A model generated the notes under the pieces. That model was not told the origin of the DNA. It saw only the letters and a list, made by a program, of their open reading frames with translations, and ran no database searches. Of a stretch of DNA of 64,000 nucleotides, positions 55,919 through 64,000 are shown piece by piece; position 1 is the first letter of the stretch, and each line of letters begins with the position of its first letter. Source of the stretch: Chlorocebus sabaeus (taxonomy: Eukaryota; Chordata; Mammalia; Primates; Cercopithecidae); assembly GCF_047675955.1 (NCBI RefSeq), contig NC_132915.1, positions 20,441,766 through 20,505,765 on the forward strand, read 5' to 3'. The position numbers and the translations under genes were made by a program.

Positions 55919-57092
55919 GAAATAGACTTCATCCGTGTACAAAGTTATACATTTTTGTAAGAATGTATAACTATTTTTTCTTGAAATACACGGGCTTCCC
56001 AGTCTGCCTCTCTTTGTCCCAGTTTTGTTAAAGTTGTGATTTATCAGCTAAGATTGAATTTAGCTGTTTTTAACAGAAAACCCAAATATATGGCTTAAAT
56101 AAGATAAGGATTGATTTTTTTTTTCTCTCAAGGAGGAAGAAGGAGGAGGAGGAGGAAGAGAAGAAGAAGGAGGTCCATTGGAGATAGTACAAAGCTGGCA
56201 TATTAGCTCCGTGGTTATCAGAGATTTGGGTTTGTTCTATCTTCTTCACCATGTTGACCCCTTGACCTCCATCCTCAGGTCAGTGTAGGATCCAAAATAG
56301 CTACTGAAGCCCCTGCTATCATGTCTGCTCTTTATTTAGGAGGTAATGGAAGGAAGGGGAAAAAAAACAATGCTTGTGGCTTAGTCAGCCATTTTAAAAG
56401 AAACTTCCCTGACGTCCTGCCCATAAACTTTCACTTATATATCGTTGGTCGTTACTATCTACAAGGGATAAAGGAAAATAAAAATTTTAACTGGGTCCAC
56501 GCCATCCCCTGATAAAAGAGATGTCAGTCACTAACAAGAAAAGAGGAGAGTGCAAGAGCAGGCATCTAGTAGGCTCTGTCTCACATAGGTTAAAAGAGAA
56601 GTCTCTCTCTCTGTATGTGTATATATATGTGGATATATATATGTGTATACACACACGCATGCACACACACACACACATATATATATGGCAAAGATGGTTA
56701 ATGACAACTGACCCTCTGGCTTTGTGTAGGGAGATAACAGGAAGTGATGGGAACTGTGCTGAGCAGGGAAGCCCATATCTCACCTAATAGGCTCAGCCAT
56801 ATTCTGCCCCAGCAATGTGGGAATAGAGCCCACTGTGTTCTGAAGTTCCCATTTTCCAAGAGAAGCAATGAGCTGCTCTACATCGGCTCCTCACTCTGCT
56901 TCAGCCACACTCTCCTACTGCTGTCCTTTGAACATGCGCCTGTCCTTCCACTACAGGGCTTTCATACTGTCTGTTCCATCTGCTGAGAATGCTCCTCTTC
57001 CATATATCAGCATGAACCCTTCAAGTCTTTGGTCAAACTACAAGAAGCATAATCTGAGGCAAATTCAGATTTTTGTGCCAACTCTTGTATTA
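55919..57092. other. Flank with purine tract and TG/CA microsatellite
   Basis: 56131-56174 is an almost pure AG tract (AAGGAGGAAGAAGGAGGAGG and more). 56610-56685 holds GT/TA and CA runs. 56175-56350 may belong to an ancient repeat (ATTAGCTCCGTGGTTATCAG, CCAAAATAGCTACTGAAGCC), unnamed. The remainder is unique. Confidence 0.5.
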
Positions 57093-57397
57093 TTTTATAT
57101 TTTTATTTTTATTTTGAAACAGAGTCTCTCTCTGTCGCCCAGGCTGGAGTGCAGTGGTGCAATCTCAGTTCACTGCAACCCCCTCCTCCTGGGTTCAAGC
57201 AATTCTCCTGCCTCAGCCTCCCAAGTAGCTGGGATCACAGGCATGCATCACCAAACCCTGCTAATTTTTGTATTTTTAGTAGAGACAAGGTTTCTCCATG
57301 TTGGCCAGGCTGGTCTTGAACTCCTGGTCTCAAGCGATCCACCTGCCTTGGCCTCCAAAAGTGCCGGGATTACAGGTGTGAGCCACCATGCCCAGCC
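57093..57397 (-). repeat. Alu
   Basis: Reverse Alu, tail TATTTTTATTTTTATTTTGA, head CACCATGCCCAGCC. Confidence 0.95.
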
Positions 57398-58895
57398 TTT
57401 CCTTATTTTAAAATCAGTGCCCACATATTTCAAAATTCTGTGTCTGAATGTTGCAATTCATACCTAACCTCCAACCACTGACCAAGGAGAGACAGTTTTC
57501 CTTGAGGCAATATTTTAGGAAATGTTATGCCACACAATAAGAAATGAAGTCTTTTGCTTTGCAATCCAGGGTAAAGAAGGGGGAGCTTGAAATGAAGGTG
57601 CCCGTCACCAGACTCTTAGACCATGGCAAATACTTATTACCCTGGGGACAGATACCCATTAACCATCTACCCTCTTCTTCCCTTTGCTTCCCTTCTACCC
57701 CTTGCTTCCCTTTGCTTCCCTAGCTGGCTCTGATTCTGGGGTGGACAGTATTTCTAAAAGGACGATTCTGGATAAATTAACTCCTCCCTGCCCTATATAA
57801 ATAGTCTGGCACTAACCTGATCCAACTCCCTCCACACAGCGGTCCATTCCTTGCAGCTTTCTGTTTAGGCCAGCAGATGGCAGCAAGTATTGGTTGAATC
57901 AGGAAACCAACTTACACCTTCGGCGTTGATGATGTTCTTTTTGATGAATTTTCTTTGACTTGTGCCAATAAAAACAATAAAAGTAATTTACATTTGCCTC
58001 ATTCATTACTTCTCACACTGAGAAACAGGAAGGTTAATCCATTTTACACCTGACTTACCGTTTTGAAAGGGTGATCATGAAAGTCTGAATATGTGAAATG
58101 GGGCAAAAGTCTTAATTTGTTCCTTAGTAACAAGACATAAAATTAGATATATAATACCAAACAGAAATTATTTATTTAATCTTGACTCCAATGGCTGTTC
58201 TTAGTAAAAAACTACAAATATTTGCTATGTTTCTAAGTAAAGGTACAATAACTTCAGGACATGCGCAAAATGGTAAACAGTTGTATTATTATTTTCTGAA
58301 TGACTTCCACATTTGTCCAAATCTATCCTTTAAAATGTACTACATCCTTTTAATCACTTGGAGATGAAAATAATGAAATATATGTGGGGAAAAGTTACTA
58401 GGAAAAACTTCTACATATCATGAAAGTGAACTCTTGTTTTATTACTATCCTTTGCAGAGTAGCAATATAAAAATTTTTGAAAGTTTTGTTATGTCAACAG
58501 CAATTATGGAATAACTAAATGTCTTTGAGGGGAAAAGGAAAATGAACCCAATAAAGAGTCAATTTATTAGAGAAAATTAAGTCTACAGAACAATTATTTC
58601 TGTACTTCATGCTTCAAAGTTTTGTTCAATGTAAACTAAAATCTAGATAACCTAGGAAGCAAGATAAGTAATAAATGAACAGTCAGGCTCCACAACAGGT
58701 AAGAAGGAAAGCTGATGTGGAAGCAGGAATTACCAGTGCCTGTGGATGTCAACAGAATTTACATGTGAGTTGTTTGCTAAGAAATGCAGAGAAACCTACA
58801 GATGATTGTTAGTGGTTAGTACCTGGAAAGGTAAAGGAAACAGGCTGAGAAAGATGCCCTGACACTTCTGAAAGGATCAAACTCTTTGTAAAGAT
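57398..58895. other. Unique flank with a CTCF-like site, 1.5 kb
   Basis: No Alu, L1 or gene recognised. A small repeat of CTTCCCTTTGCTTCC units lies at 57668-57722. The CTCF-like motif at 57870-57883 makes this a regulatory candidate. Confidence 0.45.
57870..57883 (+). promoter_or_regulatory. CTCF-like motif, perfect core
   Basis: CCAGCAGATGGCAG matches the core CCASYAGRKGGCAS at every position and lies in unique sequence outside any recognised repeat. Confidence 0.55.
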
Positions 58896-58918
<23 letters not shown>

Positions 58919-58926
<8 letters not shown>

Positions 58927-59212
58927 GTGGTGGCTCACGCCTGTAATCCCAGCGCTTTGGGAGGCTGAGGTCAAGAGATTGAGACCACCCTGGCTAACAT
59001 GGTGAAACCCCATCTCTACTAAAAATACAAAAATTAGCTGGGCCTGGTGGCAGACGCCTGTAGTCTCAGCTACTCGGGAGGCTGAGGCAGCAGAATCGCT
59101 TGAACCCGGGAGGCGGAGGTTGGAGTGAGCCAAGATGGTGCCACTGCACTCCAGCCTAGTGACAGAACAAATCTCCATCTCAAAGAAAAAAAAGAAAAGA
59201 AAAGAAAAGACA
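58919..59212 (+). repeat. Alu with internal deletion
   Basis: Forward Alu GGCCAAGCGTGGTGGC. Lacks about 25 bases after GGGAGGCTGAGG (joins to TCAAGAGATTGAG). Tail is (AAAAG)n. Confidence 0.95.
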
Positions 59213-59424
59213 AATTTGTTATGAATTGCACCTTAGAATTTTAGAATGACAGAGATTAAAGGAACATGTATATTATTTTAGTCTAGTCTTCAGCTCTTCT
59301 AAGTTCTATGGAAATTCCTTCCTTTGTATCTCTGGATATAGTTCTCTGGCCTCTGCTTGATTGCATCCACCAGTTCAGAGCTTTTGAAATTTTATTGTAA
59401 AGATTTTATTTTATTATTGTATTT

Positions 59425-59738
59425 TTTTGAGACAGGGTCTTGCGCTGTTGCCCAGGCTGGAGTGCAATGATGTAATCATGGCTCACTGCTGTCTCAATCT
59501 CGTGGGCTCAAGTGATCCTCTCACCTCAGCCTCTAGAGTAGCTGGGGGTACAGGTGTACACCACCATGCCCAGCTAATTTTTAAGTTTTTTGTTATTTGT
59601 TTGTTTGTTTGTTTTTGGAAAGACAGGGTCTCCCTGTGTCGCCCAGCCTGGTCTCAAACTCCTGGGCCCAAGTAGTCCTCTCACCTTGACTTCCAAAAGT
59701 GCTGGCATTCCAGGCATGAGTGACCACAACCAGCCAAG
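59425..59738 (-). repeat. Alu (AluJ-like)
   Basis: Reverse, old type: GGGCTCAAGTGATCCTCTCA, with GTTTGTTTGTTTG in the middle linker and head ACCACAACCAGCC. Confidence 0.93.
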
Positions 59739-60149
59739 GTTTCTAAACATTTTTATTTTGGATCACAGACAGCTTTGTGAGACTTGTGAAAGTATGTACC
59801 CTCATCCTAGAGAGATGCGTTCCCTAAACTCATTCATGGAGTTCAGGTGAAGCTTCCCTACTCTAAGGAAAATAAAGCCTTTCTACACAACAATTCTTCA
59901 AGTATTTTTTAAAAGCATCATGTTCTTAAAACAACCTCACTCATTTCACTGACTTATTTCCTTTCTCTGTTCCTTCATCCACTTTTTGAAAACAAGCATA
60001 TACTAAGCACCCTTTCTGTTTCACACACTCTAGACACTTGAGACACTCAGATGAATAAGACGCCATTCCTGTCGTTCACAGCTTATCTGGAGAGAAAAAT
60101 CTGTAAACACCTACATTAGGTCAGGGAAGCGATATTTGAATTGAGTATG
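59739..60149. other. Flank with possible ancient repeats
   Basis: 59745-59870 (GATCACAGACAGCTTTGTGA, CATCCTAGAGAGATGCG) and 59990-60110 look like old, unnamed mammalian repeats. No gene recognised. Confidence 0.35.
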
Positions 60150-60290
60150 GTCTTCATTTGGATTCAGTCTAGGTTCAAATCCCAGCTTTACCACGTAAGT
60201 GTCACCTTTGGAAAGGCACTTAACCTCTTGAGTCCTCAGTTTGCTCATATGTGAAATAGGCATTTGTGTGCTATTGCTGTTATTATCGTC
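60150..60290 (+). repeat. MIR
   Basis: GGTTCAAATCCCAGCTTTAC, AAAGGCACTTAACCTCTTGA and TCCTCAGTTTGCTCATATG match the MIR core in forward sense. Confidence 0.8.
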
Positions 60291-60905
60291 GTTTGCCAAA
60301 TAAGAAATCTGGACTTTATTATGTAGGCTTTCATAATCCACCAGCCCTTTAAGAAGGGGGAGTGGTAGGCATGATTTGATTTTTTTCTTTTTAACAAATT
60401 TTATTTTAAGGCAAATCATTCTACATTGGAAGATTGTGAATAAACTGGACCAAGGAGAGATGGAAAGGAGGGAGACCAGATTGGAGACCTGCAACTGTAG
60501 AGGGAGGAATGGTGAGAACTTGAGCTAAGGCAGGGGTAACAGGGATGGAGAGTTGTTAAGAGATATTTTTGAGGTATAAATTATAGGACTTGGTGGTCCG
60601 TTGACATGGAGAAGACCAAGTTAAGTTAGTCTTACATGTTTCTACCTTGGAAAACTGGTTGGATAGTGATTTCATTAACTTGGATTGTAATTACAGTAGA
60701 AAAAACATTGAGAGAAGATAATAAATGTAAGATGCCTTTCAGATACCTTCAGCTTTGGAAATATGAATCCAGAATTTGGGACAAAATCCTCCACTAGAAA
60801 GAATAGACTTAGGGTTTCTTTTTGTCTTTGGTGGTCAGTCATGAGAATGGATAAGATCACCCAGGAGAGCAGGTAGAGTGTGAAGAAAATGGAAGACAAC
60901 CAAGA
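60291..60905. other. Unique flank
   Basis: No confident repeat or gene. Short minus-strand frames here (60111-60494, 60675-60899) are unrecognised. Confidence 0.4.
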
Positions 60906-60919
60906 AAAGAATCAAGGCA

Positions 60920-61237
60920 GGCCAGACGAGGTGGCTCACGACTGTAATCCCAGCACTTTGGGAGGCCGAGGTGGGCAGATCACGAGGTCAAGAGATCGAG
61001 ACCATCCTGGCCAACATGGTGGAATCCCATCTCTACTAAATATACAAAATTAGCTGGGCATGGTGGCAAGTGCTTGTAGTCTCAGCCACTTGGGAGGCTG
61101 AGGTAGGAGAATTGCTTGAACCCAGGAGGCAGAGGTTGCAGTGAGCCAAGATCATGCCACTGCACTCCAGCCTGGCAACAGAGCAAGACTCTGTCTCAAA
61201 AAATAAAATAAAATAATATAAAATAAAATAAAAATAA

Positions 61238-61281
<44 letters not shown>

Positions 61282-61312
61282 AGAAGAAAGAAAGAAAGAA
61301 AGAGAAAGAAAG
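60920..61312 (+). repeat. Alu with (AAAAT)n and (GAAA)n tail
   Basis: Forward Alu GGCCAGACGAGGTGGC to CTCTGTCTC, then AAAAT units and about 80 bases of GAAA units. Flanked by AAAGAATCAAGGCA (60906-60919) and AAAGAATTGAGGCA (61313-61326). Confidence 0.97.
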
Positions 61313-61326
61313 AAAGAATTGAGGCA

Positions 61327-61920
61327 AACACAAACATTTAACAAAAGATGGGGGAGGAAGAAGAGGAAGAGAAGGCCCAGCTAATGAAGGCAGCTGACAG
61401 TAGAAAGTTAGAAAAGTAGAACTCAAGGGACTGTTTTTTCTAAGCAGTCGCTCTCTTAAACCAAAAATCTGAATGCCCAATAAGTATCAGACACTCTGCT
61501 AACTGTTCATCTTAATTCCCCTTCATATAGGTAGCCCATTGCACAATGCCATCCTGCCCATCGATCTATGGCCAACCCTAGCATAAACCAAAGTTTCACC
61601 TATGCTTGGATCTGTTTCTGTGCTCTTTACTATGCTGCGTCACTCTAGATATCCATCTCTGCACCAATGCCAAAACGTTTTAATTACTCAATTATACAAC
61701 TTTACAAACACCCTTCCTCCCTCCATTCCAAGGTAAATATAAATTATTGCCGTGTTTCATATGAACAAAGTTGTAGGCATGTTTTCAGTAATATTACATA
61801 TACTGATGATGTAGAAACTCTTTCTGTGACACTACCTTCAAAATGAAATTATAGAGTTAACGTACTATAAGGTGCAAACTCTCTCTTTCTTCATTTGATC
61901 CACATAAATCACATTCCCTT
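61327..61920. other. Unique flank
   Basis: Nothing recognised. Confidence 0.4.
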
Positions 61921-61921
61921 A

Positions 61922-61982
61922 CACAGTGATTCCCAAACCTGACTGAGTATCAGAATCACCTGGGAAGCTTTTTAAAAATGTA
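61922..61982 (+). repeat. MER5A-like end fragment
   Basis: CAGTGATTCCCAAACCTGAC, TATCAGAATCACCTGGGAAG and CTTTTTAAAAATG match the outer part of MER5A; cut by the Alu that follows. Confidence 0.7.
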
Positions 61983-61989
61983 AATTTTT

Positions 61990-62293
61990 TCTTTTTTTTT
62001 TTTTTTTTTTTGAGACGGAGTCTCGCTCTGTTGCCCAGGCTGGAGTGCAGTGGCACAATCTTGGCTCACTGCAACCTCCACCTCCCAGGTTCAAGCAATT
62101 CTCTTGCCTCAGCCTCCCAAGTACCTGGGATTACAGGTGCCTGCCACCACACCCGACTAATTTTTTGTATTTTTGTAGAGACAGGGTTCCACCATGGTGG
62201 CCAGGCTGGTCTCGAACTCTTGACTTCAGGTGATCCACCCACCTCTGCCTCCCAAAGTGCTGGGATTACAGGCATGAGCCACCATGCTGGGCC
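61990..62293 (-). repeat. Alu
   Basis: Reverse Alu with a long T-run, head CCACCATGCTGGGCC. Confidence 0.95.
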
Positions 62294-62352
62294 AATATCA
62301 GTCACATTAGAATGCTACTTTGCCATCAACTTTCAGAAATTAAGCACTTTAT

Positions 62353-62613
62353 TGGGAGGCAGAGGCGGGCGGATCACAAGGTCAAGAGATTAAGACCATC
62401 CTGGCCAATGTGGTGAAACCTCGTCTCTACTAAAAATACAAAAATTAGCTGGGCGTGATGGCATGTGCCTGTAGTCCCAGTTACTCGGAAGGCTGAGGCA
62501 GGAGAATTGCCTGAACCCGGGAGGCGGAGGTTGCTGTGAGCCGAGATGGCACCACTGCACTCCAGCCTGGGGACAGGGCGAGACTCTGTCTCAAAAAAAG
62601 AAAAAAAAGAAAA
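62353..62613 (+). repeat. 5'-truncated Alu with a long target-site duplication
   Basis: Forward Alu that begins inside the left arm at GGGAGGCAGAGGCGGGCGG and ends in an A/AAAAG tail. Flanked by AGAAATTAAGCACTTTATT (62334-62352) and AGAAATTACACATTTTATT (62614-62632). Confidence 0.93.
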
Positions 62614-62924
62614 AAGAAATTACACATTTTATTAACTTATTGGTTTTTGTTCTTTTGAGAAGTAAGTGTTGTTATAAAAAATTACAAACCTTGCAGAAAT
62701 GAACAGAATGTAATACAATCCAACAGTTTCTCCTTTAATAAAGGATGTTAACAGTTTGGGCAACACACTATATTTTTCTTATGCACTTAGTAAGATAATT
62801 CTTCTAAAATTGGATTGTTTAAACTTTGGGAATCTGGACTTTGAGAATCTACATAAGACTTGGCCTTGGGAGCACAGTAAGTCCCATGCACCATGTGGAA
62901 AGCCTGGACATGTAAGCCAGGAGC

Positions 62925-63100
62925 ATCTGCTTTTCAGACACAGCTCTGTCTTTTACGAGCAATTTTGGGCTATTTATTTAACCTCCCTAAGTCTCAGATT
63001 TCCTTATCTGCAGATAAAAATACTACCTATGTAATAAAATTCTTGTGAGAATTAAATGAGATAATGCTTATAAAGGGATCAGCATGACATGAAAAATAAG
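62925..63100 (+). repeat. MIR
   Basis: TATTTAACCTCCCTAAGTCT, CAGATTTCCTTATCTGCAGA and GTGAGAATTAAATGAGATAA match MIR forward. 62633-62924 to its left is unique. Confidence 0.78.
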
Positions 63101-63106
63101 TTCTTG

Positions 63107-63352
63107 GCAGGATGTGATGGCTTACACCTGGAATCCCAGCACTTTGGGAGGCTGAGGTGAGTGGATCTCTGAGTACAGGATTTTGAGAGCAGTCTGGACA
63201 ACATAGAGAGATCCTGTCTCCAAAAAAATAAAATAAAAAATTAGCTGGGTGTGATGGTGTACACCTGTAGTCCCAGCTACTCTGGAGGCTAAGGTGGGAG
63301 GATCGCTTGAGCCAGAGAAGTTGAGGCTGCAGTGAGCCGTGATCATACTACT
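63107..63352 (+). repeat. Alu, 3'-truncated
   Basis: Forward Alu GGCAGGATGTGATGGC (old type) that stops at CCGTGATCATACTACTG, before the usual tail. Confidence 0.93.
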
Positions 63353-63384
63353 GGATAAATGTTAATTTTAAAAAATTGTCAGTA

Positions 63385-64000
63385 AGCCTTATTTTTTAAG
63401 ATCAGTTTTTAGGTTCACAGCAAAATTGAGTGGAAAGTACAGAGAGTTCCCATGTTCCTTCCCCTACAACCTTCCCCACTATCAAGATCCCCTACCAGAG
63501 TGGTACATCGTTACAGTCCATGATTCTACATTGCTATATCCTTCTCACCCCAAATCCATATATACATTAGGGTTCACTCTTGATGTCATAGGTTCTATGG
63601 GTTTTAACAAGTATATAATGACAAGTATCCACCATTGCAGATCCAGATCTGTACACTGAGATACAAGATAGAATGCAGATACAAGATACATTGTATCTTA
63701 TATCTTATACATATATCAAGATATAATGTAGATGTACTTGTATCCAAGTATCCATAATGGATTGTTTCACTGCCCTAAAAATCCTCTGTTCTCTGCCTAT
63801 TCACCTCTCCCTTTCCCCTAACCTCTGGCAACAACTGATTTATTTTTTTACTGTCTTCATAGTTTTGCCATTTCCAGAATGTCATGTAGTTGGAATCATA
63901 CCATGTTAACTTTTTATTATGCTCATTATTATTACTACTACTACTACTACTATAGGCACTTTTATTTAATATATAGGACATTCTATTAATGTATGATTTT
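63385..64000 (-). repeat. L1M 3' end, minus strand, runs off the window
   Basis: GGTTCACAGCAAAATTGAGT, CTACCAGAGTGGTACATCG, TTAGGGTTCACTCTTGATG, CACTGCCCTAAAAATCCTCT and AATGTCATGTAGTTGGAATC are reverse-complement L1M 3' UTR text. It contains a local GATACAAGATA/TATCTTATA expansion (63660-63740) and a (TAC)n run at 63932-63954. Confidence 0.75.

Noticed and set aside
56487..56787. Three overlapping 80-98 codon frames on both strands
   Set aside because: Driven by the TG/CA microsatellite; no domain or splice evidence.
61036..61480. Phe/Leu/Ser-rich frames on the minus strand
   Set aside because: Translation of the (GAAA)n tail of an Alu.
1..64000. CRISPR arrays, operons, phage or bacterial defence systems
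   Set aside because: The DNA is primate nuclear sequence. Repeats are dispersed SINE/LINE/LTR or microsatellites, with no regularly spaced repeat-spacer pattern.
1..64000. tRNA, rRNA or snRNA genes
   Set aside because: No cloverleaf-like or known small-RNA sequence was spotted apart from Alu-related monomers. A covariance-model search would be needed to exclude them fully.

Overview
This is vertebrate, specifically primate, nuclear DNA: about 64 kb that is AT-rich and dominated by Alu and L1 retrotransposons, with one CpG island. Two AluY copies (52426-52725 and 55176-55488) carry the base pattern I know from the AluYR lineage of Old World monkeys (CTCAAGCCTG, GGCGTAAACC, GATCCGGCCACTGC). 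The best guess is a cercopithecid such as macaque, baboon or vervet rather than human. There is no bacterial-style gene organisation, no CRISPR array and no intact mobile-element gene.

The only protein-coding gene I can support is the 5' end of VPS13A (chorein, a bridge-type lipid transfer protein), read on the minus strand. Coding exon 1 (30829-30730) lies in the CpG island. Exon 2 (5918-5875), exon 3 (4504-4462) and exon 4 (562-467) follow after introns of about 24.8, 1.4 and 3.9 kb. All splice junctions are canonical, phases match, and the joined frame encodes the first 94 residues of the chorein N-terminal domain plus one base. Exon 5 and beyond lie outside the window to the left.

Region by region: 1-5.9 kb holds exons 2-4 with a few Alus and an L1 fragment. 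From 6 to 29.3 kb, intron 1 is a pile of L1M remnants with Alus. It includes a Tigger-like element inside an L1 (7.3-8.2 kb) and a near-full-length L1P (12.62-19.85 kb) inserted into an older L1M, itself carrying two Alus and an antisense MaLR LTR. From 29.3 to 30.1 kb is unique intron, and 30.1-31.35 kb is the CpG-island promoter. From 31.35 to 64 kb is the upstream flank of VPS13A: L1M, L2, MIR, MaLR LTRs, a short TTAA-flanked piggyBac-like element, a solo LTR, a young antisense L1 with perfect target-site duplications, an L1P 5' half, the two AluYR copies and a strong CTCF-like motif.

I found no undescribed multi-gene system. The better leads are the frame-preserving pair of tiny exons 2-3, promoter motifs including an RFX-like X-box, the 83-bp tandem duplication in an old LTR, tight head-to-head Alu pairs, the inverted MaLR LTR pair, the TTAA element and the CTCF-like site. 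Repeat family names are recognised by eye, without a library search, so subfamily names and edges are approximate (usually within 5-20 bases).
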